From positions 325,681 to 389,680 of the forward strand of contig NZ_JAINFK010000004.1 of assembly GCF_019966575.1 (NCBI RefSeq): a DNA stretch of 64,000 nucleotides. The letters run 5' to 3'. Below the pieces are notes generated by a model that saw only the letters and a list, made by a program, of their open reading frames with translations, was not told where the DNA came from and did no database searches. A program made the position numbers and the translations under genes. This stretch comes from Oricola cellulosilytica (GTDB taxonomy: Bacteria; Pseudomonadota; Alphaproteobacteria; Rhizobiales; Rhizobiaceae). Positions 1 to 12,320 of the stretch are shown piece by piece. Positions within the stretch are counted from its first letter, which is position 1. Each line of letters starts with the position of its first letter.

Positions 1-294
1 GAACAGGAGCCCCGCGATCAACCCGCCGCGAACCCCGTGCATCAGCCAGCCCGAATAGGTCGCCAGTTGCATTGCTTCCGGCCCGGGAAGCAGCATGCAG
101 AAGTTGAGTGCGTGAAGAAACCGCGTTTCCGACAGCCAGCGCTTTTCCTCGACGAGGATGCGATGCATGACCGCGATCTGCGCCGCCGGCCCGCCAAACG
201 ACAGCATCCCGATCCTCAAAAAGGTCTTGAACACCTCGCCGATCGGCTCGACGTCGGGCGGGACCGGTTCGCTTTCGGTCGCAAGATCCGCCAT
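1..294 (-). CDS. chrA: Chromate transporter ChrA family, N-terminal part (runs off the left edge)
   Basis: Reading the minus strand from the ATG at 294 gives about 98 residues before the window edge. They include [14 protein letters not shown] and then [17 protein letters not shown], which match the conserved start of ChrA-family proton-driven chromate exporters of the inner membrane (family knowledge). A purine-rich AGGAAGAG lies about 10 bases before the ATG and supports this start. The C-terminal part is outside the window, so whether the usual second half is intact cannot be judged. The gene points away from rplY and shares no operon with it. Confidence 0.85.
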   Translation of the reverse strand, partial: MADLATESEPVPPDVEPIGEVFKTFLRIGMLSFGGPAAQIAVMHRILVEEKRWLSETRFLHALNFCMLLPGPEAMQLATYSGWLMHGVRGGLIAGLLF

Positions 295-419
295 TTCGGT
301 TTCACTCTTCCTTTGCGGCAGCTGCCAATCATGATTTTCGTCGAAGGCATCACGCGCCCCGCGATAGAACGCGTCAATCGCGTTCGGGACAAGCGTCGAA
401 TTCGCCGGTCAGGTCAAGG

Positions 420-447
420 TTGCGTGCAACGCCTGCGTAGGCTATAG
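420..447 (+). promoter_or_regulatory. Candidate sigma-70-type promoter for rplY
   Basis: TTGCGT at 420-425 and CTATAG at 442-447 are separated by 16 bases and face rplY. The match is moderate. It lies in the 271-base gap between divergent chrA and rplY, which otherwise holds only the hairpin at 489-514. Confidence 0.35.
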
Positions 448-488
448 GCTCGCGCACCCGCCCAGACACCCTTGGAGGCTGTGCGGGC

Positions 489-514
489 AAGGCCGGACGA
501 CCGGCCTTGGTTTT
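489..514 (+). terminator. Hairpin with T-run in the rplY leader (terminator or attenuator)
   Basis: AAGGCCGG at 489-496 pairs perfectly with CCGGCCTT at 501-508 around a 4-base loop, and GGTTTTT follows. This has the form of an intrinsic terminator pointing into rplY. The gene upstream runs the other way, so the only transcript it could stop is one starting in this intergenic region. That makes an attenuator or leader structure for rplY plausible (inference). Confidence 0.5.
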
Positions 515-565
515 TCCGGAAACGGTCGAACACTCCATATATCTGTGTCCTCGAAAGGAACCGCC

Positions 566-1252
566 ATGAGCGAAAGTTACGTGCTCAAGGCCGAGGCGCG
601 CGAACGGGTCGGTAAGGGGTCCGCCCGGGCAATTCGGCGCAACGGCAATATTCCAGCTGTCATCTATGGTGACAACAAGCCCCCGCTTTCCATCACGCTT
701 CCGTCGAAAGAAGTCACGCTGAAGATTCACGGCGGCGGATTTCTCACCACGGTCGGCGAGATCGAACTTGACGGCAAGAAGCATCGCGTTCTGCCGAAAT
801 CCTACGATCTGGATCCGGTGAAGGACTTCGTCATCCACGTCGACTTCCTCCGCATTTCGGCAAAGACTTCCGTGACCGTGAACATTCCGGTCCACTTCAT
901 CAACGAAGAGCAGAGCCCCGGCATCCGCAAGGGTGGCGTGCTGAACGTCGTTCGTCACGAGGTCGAGGTCCATTGCCCGGCGGATGCCATTCCGGAATAT
1001 TTCACGGTGGATCTCGACGGATCGGAGCTCGGCGACGCGCTCAAGATTTCGTCGGTCGAACTTCCCGAAAAGGTCGTTCCCACGATCACCGATCGTGACT
1101 TCACCATCGCGACCATCGCTTCTCCTGCCGGCCTCAAGAGCGAGGACGAGGAGGAGGAAGCAGCGGCTGCGGATGAAGTCGAGGTCATCGGCGAGGCAGG
1201 TGACGAAGGCGAAGCCGAGGGCGGCGACACCGAAGAAAAGAGCGGCGAATAA
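566..1252 (+). CDS. rplY: 50S ribosomal protein L25/general stress protein Ctc
   Basis: This 228-residue protein has the L25/Ctc (TL5) layout. The N-terminal 5S-rRNA-binding beta barrel includes [24 protein letters not shown], here cited by its key part [12 protein letters not shown]-terminal domain follows, ending in a long Glu/Asp/Ala-rich acidic tail from about residue 195. The protein belongs to the large ribosomal subunit. The ATG at 566 is preferred to a GTG 21 bases upstream because GAAAGGA lies 7 bases before it. pth follows 35 bases downstream on the same strand, a common rplY-pth pairing, and ychF follows that. Confidence 0.93.
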   Translation: MSESYVLKAEARERVGKGSARAIRRNGNIPAVIYGDNKPPLSITLPSKEVTLKIHGGGFLTTVGEIELDGKKHRVLPKSYDLDPVKDFVIHVDFLRISAKTSVTVNIPVHFINEEQSPGIRKGGVLNVVRHEVEVHCPADAIPEYFTVDLDGSELGDALKISSVELPEKVVPTITDRDFTIATIASPAGLKSEDEEEEAAAADEVEVIGEAGDEGEAEGGDTEEKSGE

Positions 1253-1287
1253 CCCGCACTCTTTGGCGTACCGGAGACGGATAGACG

Positions 1288-2013
1288 ATGCTTGTGATCG
1301 CAGGCCTTGGAAATCCCGGCGCTCAATATGCCAATCACCGGCACAATATCGGTTTCATGGCGGCGGACGCGATCGTTCGCCGCCATTCCTCGTTCGGTCC
1401 CTGGCATAAGAAATTCAGCGCCGAGGTAAGCGAAGGACGGCTCGAAGGCGAGAAGGTGCTCGTCATCAAACCGCAAACCTTCATGAACCGGTCGGGACAG
1501 GCCATCGGCGAGGCGTTGCGTTTCTACAAGCTTGAAACGGACGCGCTTGTTGTCATGTACGACGAACTTGATCTTGCGCCCGGCAAGGTTCGCATCAAGA
1601 CGGGCGGTGGCACCGGCGGGCACAACGGAATCCGCTCCATCGATGCCCATTGCGGCAGGGACTACAAACGCGTCCGCCTCGGCATCGGGCATCCCGGTTC
1701 GAAGGAACGGGTGACCGGGCACGTCCTCGGCGACTTCGCAAAAGCCGACCATGAATGGCTCGGTCCGTTGCTCGACGCAATCGGCCACAACGCAGAGATG
1801 ATCGTGAAGGGCGATGATTCCGGCTTCATGAACAAGCTTGCGCTCGCCGTGGGCGACAAAACGACTGCGAAATCCGGAAAGAAACAGCCGGCAGAGACCG
1901 CGCCGGCCAAACAACAGAGCCATATCCGGCAGGCGCGCTCCGGTCCCCAGCAGCCGGCGCCTTCGGGTCCCATGGCCGATCTCTTGAAGAAACTGCTGGG
2001 CAAGGGGGACTGA
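1288..2013 (+). CDS. pth: Peptidyl-tRNA hydrolase
   Basis: The enzyme recycles peptidyl-tRNA dropped from ribosomes by cleaving the ester bond. The N-terminus [18 protein letters not shown] carries the catalytic His-Asn pair at residues 19-20. The conserved FMNRSGQ, MYDELD and [10 protein letters not shown] segments follow in the normal order. At 241 residues it is longer than the usual roughly 190. The excess is a basic, Gln/Pro-rich tail after about residue 190, common in alphaproteobacterial Pth but of unknown role. It sits between rplY and ychF, with only 4 bases before the ychF start. Confidence 0.96.
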   Translation: MLVIAGLGNPGAQYANHRHNIGFMAADAIVRRHSSFGPWHKKFSAEVSEGRLEGEKVLVIKPQTFMNRSGQAIGEALRFYKLETDALVVMYDELDLAPGKVRIKTGGGTGGHNGIRSIDAHCGRDYKRVRLGIGHPGSKERVTGHVLGDFAKADHEWLGPLLDAIGHNAEMIVKGDDSGFMNKLALAVGDKTTAKSGKKQPAETAPAKQQSHIRQARSGPQQPAPSGPMADLLKKLLGKGD

Positions 2014-2017
2014 CCTC

Positions 2018-3121
2018 ATGGGTTTCAAATGCGGAATTGTCGGTTTGCCGAATGTCGGCAAGTCGACACTCTTCAACGCGCTGACGAAAACCGCCGCCGC
2101 GCAGGCCGCGAATTACCCTTTCTGCACGATCGAGCCGAACACCGGCGAAGTCGCGGTCCCCGACGAACGGATTTCCCGGATCGCCGCAATCGCCAAATCG
2201 AAGGAAGTGATTCCGACCCGCATCAATTTCGTCGATATCGCCGGACTCGTTCGCGGGGCGTCGAAGGGCGAGGGCCTCGGCAACCAGTTCCTTGCCAACA
2301 TCCGTGAGGTCGACGCGATCGTCCACGTGCTGCGATGTTTCGAGGATGACGACGTGACTCATGTCGAGGGACGCATCGACCCGGTCTCCGACGCCGATAC
2401 CGTCGAGACGGAACTCATGCTGGCAGATCTGGAAAGTCTGGAGCGCCGCATTGTGCAGATCCGAAAACGCGCCACCGGCAAGGACAAGGAAGCGCTCACG
2501 ATCCTTCCGATGATGGAGCAGGCACTGGCGCTGCTGCAGGATTCGAAGCCGGTCCGCCTGCTTCTCGATGGCATCGCCGCCGAGGACCTCGCCATCCTGA
2601 AGGGCCTGAATCTCCTGACGTCCAAACCTGTCCTCTATGTTTGCAACGTATCCGAGGACGACGCCGCCACCGGCAACGCACATTCCGAGGCGGTCGAAAA
2701 AATGGCGGCGCAGCAGGGTGCGAGGACGGTCGTGATTTCCGCCGCCATCGAGTCGGAAATCGCTCAACTCGACGATGTCGAAGCCAAGGACTATCTCGAT
2801 GCTATGGGGCTGGAAGAGCCGGGTTTGGACCGTCTCATTCGTGAGGGTTACGGGCTCTTGAACCTGATAACCTTCTTCACGGCCGGCCCCAAGGAATCGC
2901 GGGCATGGACCGTTCGCCGGGGCTCCAAGGCCCCGCAAGCGGCAGGTGTGATCCATACCGACTTCGAGAAGGGCTTTATTCGCGCGCAGACGATCGCCTA
3001 TGGCGATTACGTTTCACTCGGCGGAGAAACCGCCGCGAAGGAAGCAGGCAAGGCCCGCGACGAGGGCAAGGAATATGTCGTTCAGGACGGCGACGTCATG
3101 CTGTTCAAGTTCAACGTTTGA
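2018..3121 (+). CDS. ychF: Redox-regulated ATPase YchF (Obg-family)
   Basis: This is an OBG-family P-loop NTPase that prefers ATP and associates with ribosomes (family knowledge). The 367-residue length is normal. The P-loop GLPNVGKS is at residues 9-16, [10 protein letters not shown] is the G3 region, and the C-terminal TGS-like domain includes [12 protein letters not shown] and [11 protein letters not shown]. The gene follows pth by 4 bases and is likely in the same transcript. No intrinsic terminator is evident in the 57 bases before the convergent apt gene. Confidence 0.96.
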   Translation: MGFKCGIVGLPNVGKSTLFNALTKTAAAQAANYPFCTIEPNTGEVAVPDERISRIAAIAKSKEVIPTRINFVDIAGLVRGASKGEGLGNQFLANIREVDAIVHVLRCFEDDDVTHVEGRIDPVSDADTVETELMLADLESLERRIVQIRKRATGKDKEALTILPMMEQALALLQDSKPVRLLLDGIAAEDLAILKGLNLLTSKPVLYVCNVSEDDAATGNAHSEAVEKMAAQQGARTVVISAAIESEIAQLDDVEAKDYLDAMGLEEPGLDRLIREGYGLLNLITFFTAGPKESRAWTVRRGSKAPQAAGVIHTDFEKGFIRAQTIAYGDYVSLGGETAAKEAGKARDEGKEYVVQDGDVMLFKFNV

Positions 3122-3178
3122 GCGCACGCCGCGTTTTGGCTTTCTCCCGACGGCGCACGGGACAGGGACGCAAGGTGC

Positions 3179-3718
3179 CTATCCGCCCTCGAATTCCACC
3201 AATGTGCGGACCGGCACACCCAGCGCCTCGATTCGCTTGCGGCCGCCGAGGTCGGGCAAGTCGATGACAAAGCACGCCGCGATAACCTCCGCCCCCATCT
3301 GCTGAAGAAGCTTGACGGCCCCCTCCGCCGTGCCGCCCGTTGCGATCAGATCGTCCACCAGGATGATGCGCTCGCCTGTCTTGACAGCGTCCTTATGCAT
3401 CTCCATCTCGTCGACGCCGTATTCGAGGCTGTAGGCGATACGGACGGTTTCGTGCGGCAACTTTCCCTTCTTGCGGATCGGCACGAAGCCCGCCGAAAGC
3501 TGATGCGACATGGCGCCCCCGAGGATGAACCCCCGCGCCTCGACCCCGGCGATCTTGTCGATCTTCGTACCCGCATACGGGTGGACCAGTTCATCGACCG
3601 AACGGCGGAACGCGCGCGCATCGCCGAGCATGGTGGTAATGTCGCGAAATACGACCCCCGGCTTCGGATAGTCTGGAATGGACCTGATTGCCGCTTCGAG
3701 ATTCTCACGCAATGTCAT
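3179..3718 (-). CDS. apt: Adenine phosphoribosyltransferase
   Basis: The enzyme makes AMP from adenine and PRPP in purine salvage. The 179-residue length is typical. It has the N-terminal [18 protein letters not shown] signature and the PRPP-binding loop [16 protein letters not shown]. The gene lies downstream of petC on the same strand, an arrangement common in rhizobia. A strong terminator at 3771-3800 separates it from petC, so it probably has its own promoter in the short gap or depends on readthrough. Confidence 0.96.
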   Translation of the reverse strand: MTLRENLEAAIRSIPDYPKPGVVFRDITTMLGDARAFRRSVDELVHPYAGTKIDKIAGVEARGFILGGAMSHQLSAGFVPIRKKGKLPHETVRIAYSLEYGVDEMEMHKDAVKTGERIILVDDLIATGGTAEGAVKLLQQMGAEVIAACFVIDLPDLGGRKRIEALGVPVRTLVEFEGG

Positions 3719-3770
3719 ACTTGTTTTCCAGTCCGTGCAGGGTTCGTGCGCGGATCATGTCCGCAACGTG

Positions 3771-3800
3771 GGCAAAAGAAAAGGGCGCCGGAGCGCCCTT
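3771..3800 (-). terminator. Intrinsic terminator after petABC
   Basis: The stem AAGGGCGC (3781-3788) / GCGCCCTT (3793-3800) has a 4-base loop. Read on the minus strand it is followed by TTTTCTTTT-like sequence (the plus-strand A-run around 3771-3782). It lies 21 bases past the petC stop. Confidence 0.8.
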
Positions 3801-3821
3801 GAGCTTCCCGTAAGCTCGGGA

Positions 3822-4679
3822 TCAGTGCTCAACGCGGGACCAGACCTGGCGCTTGGCCACATAGAGAAATGCCGCGAACAGGATGAGGAAGATCATCACG
3901 CGGAAACCCATCTCCTTGCGCTCCCCCAAATGCGGTTCCGCTGCCCACATCAGGAAGGCAGAGACATCGCGCGCCTGCTGATCGAGGGTAGCCGGGGTGC
4001 CGTCGTCATATTCCACGCTTTCGTCATAGAGCGGCTGCGCCATCGCCAGCGCCGGACCGGCTATGAAATACGGATTGTAGTGAAGACCTTCCAATATCTC
4101 GATATTGGCCGGTGGCTCTTCCCCGTAGCCCATCAGCAGGGAATAAATATAGTCCGGACCACCTTCTGCATATTGCGTGAAAATGTCGAACACGAACTTC
4201 GGGAAGCCTCTTTCCACGGCGCGAGCCTTCGCGATCAGAGAAAAATCCGGAGGCAATGCGCCATTATTGGCAAGTTTCGCCTCCTCGTCGTTCGAATATG
4301 GGCCCGGAAAGGTATCGGTCGGCAGCGCCGGGCGTGTAAACATCTCGCCCTCGGAATTGGGACCGTCTTCAACTTCGTACGCCGCCGCAAACGACTTGAC
4401 CTGCTCGTCGGTGTATCCGAGTTCCCCGAGCGCCCGGAACGGCACGCGCTTCAGAGAATGGCATGCGGCGCACACTTCGGTGTACACCTTCAGACCGCGC
4501 TGCAGTTGCCCTTTGTCATAGGTCCCGAACGGCCCTGCGAACGACCAGGACTGCTCGCGCGGCTTCTTGATCGGGTAGTGCGGCGTTTCCGCGTCTTCCG
4601 CGGCGGACGCGCCGGATACCGCAACAGCGATTGCCAACCCCGCGGCGCCGATGGTGGCCAGAATGTTTTTCATCATCAT
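3822..4679 (-). CDS. petC: Ubiquinol-cytochrome c reductase, cytochrome c1 subunit
   Basis: This is the haem-c subunit of the bc1 complex, passing electrons from the Rieske centre to soluble cytochrome c in the periplasm. The 285-residue reading begins with three Met codons, a hydrophobic signal segment (residues 4-26) ending ASA, and the haem attachment CAACH at residues 70-74. The likely axial Met is in GPALAMAQP. A C-terminal anchor MIFLILFAAFLYVAKRQ tethers it to the membrane. The open frame runs on upstream through petB, but the haem protein itself starts here. It is third in petA-petB-petC, 35 bases after petB. Confidence 0.95.
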   Translation of the reverse strand: MMMKNILATIGAAGLAIAVAVSGASAAEDAETPHYPIKKPREQSWSFAGPFGTYDKGQLQRGLKVYTEVCAACHSLKRVPFRALGELGYTDEQVKSFAAAYEVEDGPNSEGEMFTRPALPTDTFPGPYSNDEEAKLANNGALPPDFSLIAKARAVERGFPKFVFDIFTQYAEGGPDYIYSLLMGYGEEPPANIEILEGLHYNPYFIAGPALAMAQPLYDESVEYDDGTPATLDQQARDVSAFLMWAAEPHLGERKEMGFRVMIFLILFAAFLYVAKRQVWSRVEH

Positions 4680-4714
4680 CGTCTCGTATGTTTGGGCGAA
4701 ACGCCTCGTGTCCC

Positions 4715-6010
4715 TTATTCGGCCGGCGTGGCGCTTGGTGCGACGCGTCCCCGTTTCTTGTTCTTCTCGAGCACCGCTTCCGTGATGGAGTTCGGCGTGC
4801 GGCGCGGCGTTTCGATAAGACCGAGAACCGGCAGGATGATCAGGAAGAACGCGAAGTAGAATGCCGTCGCGAGCTGGGCCAGCAGCGTGTACACGCCCTG
4901 CGCCGGCTTCGCGCCCAGCCATCCCAGGAAGATGGCATCGGCCACGAAGAGCCAGAAGAACAACTTGTACCAGGGACGGTAGACCGCCGAACGGATCTTC
5001 GACGTGTCCAGCCACGGCAGCAGGAAAAGCACCGCGATCGAGCCGAACATCGCCAGCACCCCGCCGAGCTTTGAGTCGATCGGACCGATGTTGAAGGTGA
5101 TGGCCCGAAGGATCGCGTAGAATGGAAGGAAGTACCATTCGGGGACGATATGTGCCGGTGTGACCAGCGGGTTCGCCTCGATGTAGTTGTCGGGGTGGCC
5201 TAGATAGTTCGGGATGTAGAAGACGAAATACGCGAACGCGATGAAGAACACGATCAGTGCGAACGCATCCTTGATCGTTGCATAGGGCGTGAACGGTATG
5301 GTGTCGGTCTTGGTTTTCACCTCGATCCCTGTCGGGTTTGTCTGCCCGGTCACGTGCAATGCCCATACATGCAGAATGACCACGCCGGCAATCATGAACG
5401 GCAGCAGATAATGGAGCGAGAAGAATCTGTTCAGGGTCGGCTCATCGACCGCAAAGCCGCCGAGCAGCAGTTGCTGAATTGGTTCGCCGACAACAGGAAA
5501 AGCGGTGAAGAAACCGGTGATCACCTGCGCACCCCAGTAGGACATCTGGCCCCAGGGCAGCACGTAACCCATGAACGCCGTCGCCATCATCAGAAGGTAG
5601 ATGATGCAGCCGAGAATCCACAACAGTTCGCGCGGCGCCTTGTAGGAGCCGTAATACATACCGCGGAAGATATGCAGATACACCGCGATGAAGAAGAACG
5701 ACGCGCCGTTGGAGTGCAGGTAGCGCAGCAGCCAGCCCGAATTCACGTCACGCATGATCGACTCGACACTCGAGAACGCGGTGTCGATCGACGAAGTGTA
5801 GTGCATGGCAAGCACAATGCCGGTGAGGATCTGGGCAACCAGCATGATCGAGAGCATGCCGCCGAAGGTATAGGCATAGTTCAGGTTACGCGGGACCGGA
5901 TAGGCGACAAACGAGTCGTGCATCAGCCGGGGCAGCGGCATACGCGCGTCGATCCATTTTCCGAAACCGGTGGCCGGCGTGTAGCTGCCATGCGATTCAA
6001 ACTTGCTCAT
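4715..6010 (-). CDS. petB: Ubiquinol-cytochrome c reductase, cytochrome b subunit
   Basis: This polytopic inner-membrane subunit binds the two b haems and the quinone sites. The 431-residue protein shows the classic segments [40 protein letters not shown] and the Qo-site [10 protein letters not shown]. It lies 2 bases from the petA stop and 35 bases before petC, forming the bc1 operon. The C-terminal tail with KNKKRGR is basic and lies after the last helix. Confidence 0.97.
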   Translation of the reverse strand: MSKFESHGSYTPATGFGKWIDARMPLPRLMHDSFVAYPVPRNLNYAYTFGGMLSIMLVAQILTGIVLAMHYTSSIDTAFSSVESIMRDVNSGWLLRYLHSNGASFFFIAVYLHIFRGMYYGSYKAPRELLWILGCIIYLLMMATAFMGYVLPWGQMSYWGAQVITGFFTAFPVVGEPIQQLLLGGFAVDEPTLNRFFSLHYLLPFMIAGVVILHVWALHVTGQTNPTGIEVKTKTDTIPFTPYATIKDAFALIVFFIAFAYFVFYIPNYLGHPDNYIEANPLVTPAHIVPEWYFLPFYAILRAITFNIGPIDSKLGGVLAMFGSIAVLFLLPWLDTSKIRSAVYRPWYKLFFWLFVADAIFLGWLGAKPAQGVYTLLAQLATAFYFAFFLIILPVLGLIETPRRTPNSITEAVLEKNKKRGRVAPSATPAE

Positions 6011-6012
6011 GC

Positions 6013-6576
6013 TCAGGCTCCAGCGGTTTCGGTGCCGACGATCAGCGTGGATTCGCTCGCGAACACGTATGGCGGTAGCGGAAGGTTAATCGGCGCGGGA
6101 CCGCGCAGGATACGGCCGGTCATGTCGAAGACGGACCCGTGGCACGGACACGACCAGCCTTCCGGGGCATCATCGACAGTTGTCGGGATACAGCCGAGAT
6201 GTGTGCAGTTCGCCGAGCACACCACCCATTGCTCACTCGCCGCTTCGGCAGGTCCGCCGATACGCTCGTCGACCGGCTGGAAATCCTTCATGTCGCCTTC
6301 GGTCAGACTGGACGCGGCAGCGATCTCGGTCTCCGTGAGGCGGCGGACGAAGAAAGGCCGCCCGCGCCATGTCACGATGATGGCCTGACCCTCCTCGATA
6401 CCGGAAACATCGATCTCCACCGGTTGTCCGGCAGCGCGCACGGCCGCATCCGGACGCATCTGATCGATAAACGGCCATGCCAGCGCGGCCGCGCCGACAG
6501 CGCCGAGCATGCCGGTGGCGACATAGATGAAGTCGCGGCGCGTCGGCTCGTCGGCGTTGATTGTCTGTTCGCTCAC
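6013..6576 (-). CDS. petA: Ubiquinol-cytochrome c reductase, Rieske iron-sulfur subunit
   Basis: This is the 2Fe-2S subunit of bc1. In the 187-residue form the cluster ligands are in CTHLGC (124-129) and CPCHGS (143-148), with a twin-arginine signal [11 protein letters not shown] near residues 12-22 and a single N-terminal membrane helix. The GTG at 6576 is chosen because AAAGGA precedes it by 8 bases and homologues begin close to the RR motif. The open frame continues 53 codons upstream without the character of this family. It is the first gene of petABC, and I see no strong promoter in the 174-base gap from the ABC transporter gene. Confidence 0.94.
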   Translation of the reverse strand: MSEQTINADEPTRRDFIYVATGMLGAVGAAALAWPFIDQMRPDAAVRAAGQPVEIDVSGIEEGQAIIVTWRGRPFFVRRLTETEIAAASSLTEGDMKDFQPVDERIGGPAEAASEQWVVCSANCTHLGCIPTTVDDAPEGWSCPCHGSVFDMTGRILRGPAPINLPLPPYVFASESTLIVGTETAGA

Positions 6577-6750
6577 AGGAGCATTCCTTTCAGGTACAGT
6601 CGCTGTGTTGTCGGCAAGTTCGCGCAGGCGGTGCTGCCCAAGTTCAGCCGCATTCCCGGCATCACTTATTTCGGTTCCAAACGCTTGTCCAGCCTCGGTG
6701 GGGGGATGACGGCAACATGTCGCGCCGAGCGTCAATTTCCTGTCGCGCCT

Positions 6751-8657
<1,907 letters not shown>

Positions 8658-8661
<4 letters not shown>

Positions 8662-10505
8662 TCGGCGGCCACCGCCTCCGAGACGTCGATGAACCCGCCG
8701 GACTGGCGTGCCCAGAGCTGGGCATAAAGCCCATCGGCCTTGGCGAGTTCCTCGTGCGATCCTTCCTCGACGATCCTGCCCTTGTCGAGCACGACCAGCC
8801 GGTCGAGGCTGGCGATGGTCGACAGCCGATGCGCGATGGCGATGACGGTCTTGCCCTCCATCAGGGCATAGAGGCTCTCCTGGATCGCCGCCTCGATCTC
8901 CGAGTCCAGTGCCGACGTTGCCTCGTCCAGCACGAGGATCGGCGCATTCTTCAGGAACACCCGTGCGATCGCCACGCGCTGCCGCTGACCACCCGAGAGC
9001 TTGACGCCGCGTTCGCCCACATGGGCGTCATATCCCGTGCGCCCCTGCGGATCGACAAGCCCGAGGATGTACTCATGGGCATTGGCGCGCTTCGCTGCCT
9101 GGACGATCTGTTCCTCGGTCGCGTCCGGCTTGCCGTAGGCGATGTTGTCGCGGACCGAACGGTGCAGCAGAGACGTGTCCTGCGTGACCACCCCGATCTG
9201 CGAACGGAGCGAATCCTGCGTCACCTTGCGAATGTCCTGTCCGTCGATCCGGATGGCGCCGCCTTCCAGATCGTAAAGACGCAGCAGTACGTTCATCAGC
9301 GTCGACTTGCCGGCGCCGGACCGACCAACCAGGCCGACCTTCTCGCCCGGCTCGACCGACAGGCTGAGGTTCTCGATGACGCCATCCTCCTTGCCATAAT
9401 GGAAGCGGATTCCTTCGAAGTCGATGCGTCCCTCCTTCACGGCAAGCGTCTTCGCGTCCGGTACGTCCCTCACCATGCGCGGCTGAGCGATGGTACCCAT
9501 CCCGTCCTGCGCCATGCCGATGTGCTCGAACAATCCCGCCAGTTCCCACATCACCCAGTGCGCCATGCCTTCCAGCCGGAGGACCAGGCCGACCGCCGCC
9601 GCGATCGCGCCGACTGTTGCGTCACCGTTTGTCCACGACCAGATGCCGACAGCGCCGACCGCGAACAGAAGCAACGAGTTTGAAACATCGAGGCCGGTGT
9701 TCAGCATCGTCACATAACGCATTTGCGGATGCACGGTCTTGAGGAACCCGGTCATCGCGTCGCGCGCATAGGATTCCTCCCTGCCCGCATGCGCAAACAG
9801 CTTGACGGTCATGATGTTGGTGTAGCTGTCGACGATGCGTCCGGTCATGGTCGAGCGCGCATTCGATTGCCGCTCCGAAATCTCCCGCATCTTTGGCAGG
9901 AAATACCGCAGCAGACCTATATAGAACGCGATCCAGACCACGAACGGGATCATCATCCAGATATCGAGCGTACCGACCAGCACGAGCGTTCCGGCGAAGT
10001 AGATGCCGACATAGATGAACACGTCGAGGATCTTCGTCACCGCCTCGCGCACGCCGAGGGCTGCCTGCATCATCTTGGTAGCGACCCTGCCGGCAAACTC
10101 GTCCTGATAGAACGCGAAGCTCTGCCCCAGAAGATAACGGTGCGCCTTCCAGCGGATCACCATTGGATAGTTGCCGAAGATCGTCTGGTGCATCACCAGA
10201 GTGTGCCCGAGACTGAGCAGGGGCAGCGCGACGAGAATGACGAACCCCATCCAGAACAGCGTCCAGCCTTCCGCGGCAAGGAACGACGCCGGGTCGGCGC
10301 CTGTCAGCCAGTCCACGACGTTGCCGAGAAAGCCGAACAAGGCAACCTGCAGCACGGATATGGCGGCGATCAGAAAAGATGTGATCGCCAGCCACGGCCA
10401 GATGCCCTTGGTGTAGTGCCAGCAGAATGCCACCAGCGTCGTCGGTGGCTGCTCCGGTTTTTCGGCTGGAAACGGATCGATCCTGTTTTCAAACCACGAG
10501 AACAT
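8658..10505 (-). CDS. ABC exporter, fused membrane and ATPase domains (first of a tandem pair)
   Basis: This 615-residue half-transporter begins MFSWFENRIDPFP. The ATG at 10505 is preferred because the upstream 13 codons have no family character. The membrane domain spans about residues 25-330. The ATPase domain has Walker A GRSGAGKST, signature LSGGQRQR, Walker B ILVLDEATSALD and AIAHRLST. Neither member of the pair shows a degenerate ATP site, so both sites of a heterodimer could hydrolyse ATP. The gene leads the two-gene operon; the next gene starts within its stop codon. Confidence 0.9.
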
Positions 10506-10937
10506 GGCAAACCTCTTGAGAACCAATATGGTGCCGGGGCGCAAAGCCGCCAGCCAAATTAGCGTTTGGATATCCTATGAGACGGCGTTCCGTTCCCCTG
10601 AAGGGAGATGAAACCGCGTCGAATCGCGAGAAACTTCGTGCTGATTTCGTCATGACCGTAATCCGTTCTGGTGGAACCAAACCGGCGGTCGCGAAGCTTT
10701 CTAGGAAAGAATGTGGACCGCGGTTCTAGCTTTTGCCGGAGGAAACCGGAAGACCGGTCATGTCACTGCCGACACAGAGAGCGACACGCGCAGAGATGAT
10801 AGTGCTGTCCATCGTCGCCTCTTCGGATTGCGGTTAACGGTACGCTTTTATACGCGAAGCAGTCGTGCTTCAAGCCAAGGCAAGGTCACAATGCGTAACG
10901 CCTGCCGGTTCCTGACAGCGTCAAACGAGAAAATCGC
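10506..10937. other. Gene-free divergent intergenic region
   Basis: These 432 bases separate the ABC exporter pair (minus) from trmL (plus). All frames here are short and arginine-rich, and none has a good ribosome binding site. It must hold the promoters of both flanking units. I see no convincing pair of hexamers, no long inverted repeat and no T-run hairpin. Confidence 0.5.
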
Positions 10938-11420
10938 ATGCACATCGCGCTCTTCCAGCCGGACATTCCCGGCAACACGGGAACGATCCTTCGACTGGCC
11001 GCATGTCTCGAGAGTGTCGTTCACATCATCGAGCCGGCGGGCTTCGACCTTTCGGACAAGGCGCTGAAGCGCGCCGGAATGGACTATCTGGAAAAGGCCG
11101 CACTGCGCCGGCACCTCAACTGGAACATGTTCGAGGAATGGCGGGGGACGGAGGAGCGACGGCTCGTGCTGTTCACGACGAAATCGGCAACGCCTTATGT
11201 GTCGTTCGATTTCCGGCCGCGCGACATCCTGCTCTTCGGCAGCGAGAGCAGCGGCGCGCCGGACTTCGTTCATCAAGCCGCCGACATGCGCCTGACGATT
11301 CCGATGATCCCGGAGGCCAGAAGTCTCAACCTCGCCTTATCGGTCGCCATGGTCGCTGGTGAGTTCAGACGCCAGAACCCGCTGGCCCCGTGCGGCAGAT
11401 TTCTCGCCGATCGCGAATGA
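10938..11420 (+). CDS. trmL: tRNA (cytidine/uridine-34-2'-O)-methyltransferase TrmL
   Basis: This SPOUT-fold enzyme methylates the wobble ribose of tRNA-Leu. The 160-residue length is typical. The start MHIALFQPDIPGNTGTILRLAAC is the TrmL hallmark, here cited by QPDIPGNTGT. LLFGSESSG, IPMIPEARSLNLALS and the C-terminal knot complete the family pattern. It is transcribed alone on the plus strand and converges with the GNAT gene 11 bases downstream. Confidence 0.93.
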   Translation: MHIALFQPDIPGNTGTILRLAACLESVVHIIEPAGFDLSDKALKRAGMDYLEKAALRRHLNWNMFEEWRGTEERRLVLFTTKSATPYVSFDFRPRDILLFGSESSGAPDFVHQAADMRLTIPMIPEARSLNLALSVAMVAGEFRRQNPLAPCGRFLADRE

Positions 11421-11431
11421 CCGCCCCGCTG

Positions 11432-11902
11432 TCAGGCGTTGCAGGCCTCGTCGCGCTCGACGGGGACCTCCGCCCGCATGTCGCGGTGCGGTATTCCCGC
11501 CTCGATGTATTCGCCGGAACAGGCGGAAAAGCCCAGCGTCTCATAGAAAGGCATCGCGTAGGTCTGGCTGCTTAGGAAGAAATGCCGCCCCGCCGCACCA
11601 TCGCTCCTGGCCAGATCCGCCATCATGAAACGCATCAACGCTCCGCCGACTCCTGTGCCGCGCTTGTGGCGCAGCACCGCCACCCGCTGGAACTTGAACC
11701 GGTCGTCCAGAATCCGGACTCGCGCCGTCGCAACGGGCTCGCCATCCGCTTCGCACAGATAATGCAGGCACTCGCCATCGAGCCCATCCTGTTCAAGCGC
11801 GGGGTCCACGCCTTGCTCGGAGATAAAGACGATCTCGCGGATATCGAGACAGGTTTGGAGGTTTTCGCGCGAAGTCGCGCGCCGGCAATGCAGGCTCTTC
11901 AT
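11432..11902 (-). CDS. GNAT family N-acetyltransferase (ElaA/YjcF-like)
   Basis: This 156-residue single-domain acetyltransferase has RQ-type core VAVLRHKRGTGVGGALMRFM, which carries the acetyl-CoA-binding R/Q-x-x-G-x-G/A loop as RGTGVG. The N-terminal IREIVFISEQGVDPALE and C-terminal FYETLGF are as in ElaA/YjcF-like proteins, whose substrates are unknown. The last residues contain extra Cys. It lies 18 bases after the small gene at 11921-12172 and is probably co-transcribed with it. Confidence 0.85.
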   Translation of the reverse strand: MKSLHCRRATSRENLQTCLDIREIVFISEQGVDPALEQDGLDGECLHYLCEADGEPVATARVRILDDRFKFQRVAVLRHKRGTGVGGALMRFMMADLARSDGAAGRHFFLSSQTYAMPFYETLGFSACSGEYIEAGIPHRDMRAEVPVERDEACNA

Positions 11903-11920
11903 GATGGTGACTGTGAACCT

Positions 11921-12172
11921 CTAGTCGGCCGTCGGCAGGCGCCGCATGGTGAACTCGATCACGTCACCGTCGAGCACTCGCCAGCTCTCGACCTGCGTCC
12001 AGTAGGCGGCCTTCGGGAAGCGGTTGAACCACTCCTTGGCTTTTTCGCGGGCCGCCGGGCGTCCGAGGCGATAGGTTTCACGCACGAAGCTGTCTTTTCG
12101 GGACGCCGCGATCTTGCGGCTCTTGTCCAGTTGACGGCCGACGACCGACCTTGGCGGTTTGGGTGGAAGCAT
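11921..12172 (-). CDS. Small conserved hypothetical protein (83 aa)
   Basis: An 83-residue basic protein beginning MLPPKPPRSVVGRQ and ending VIEFTMRRLPTAD. The C-terminal half (WFNRFPKAAYWTQVESWRVLD) looks folded, while the N-terminal half is Arg/Lys rich, as in a nucleic-acid-binding or ribosome-associated protein. I do not recognise a named family. It precedes the GNAT gene on the same strand by 18 bases. Confidence 0.65.
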   Translation of the reverse strand: MLPPKPPRSVVGRQLDKSRKIAASRKDSFVRETYRLGRPAAREKAKEWFNRFPKAAYWTQVESWRVLDGDVIEFTMRRLPTAD

Positions 12173-12320
12173 GATTCTCTCCCCCGGTACAGAGCTGATG
12201 GTAGCTGGCGGATTTCGCCTGTCAATTACCGGATTGCGGGGGATGTCACCGCTCTTGGAATCCTACCTATGAACGGTTAACCCGTGAGCAAAGCGGCCAA
12301 CTTCTGGAGTGCCATTTTCG

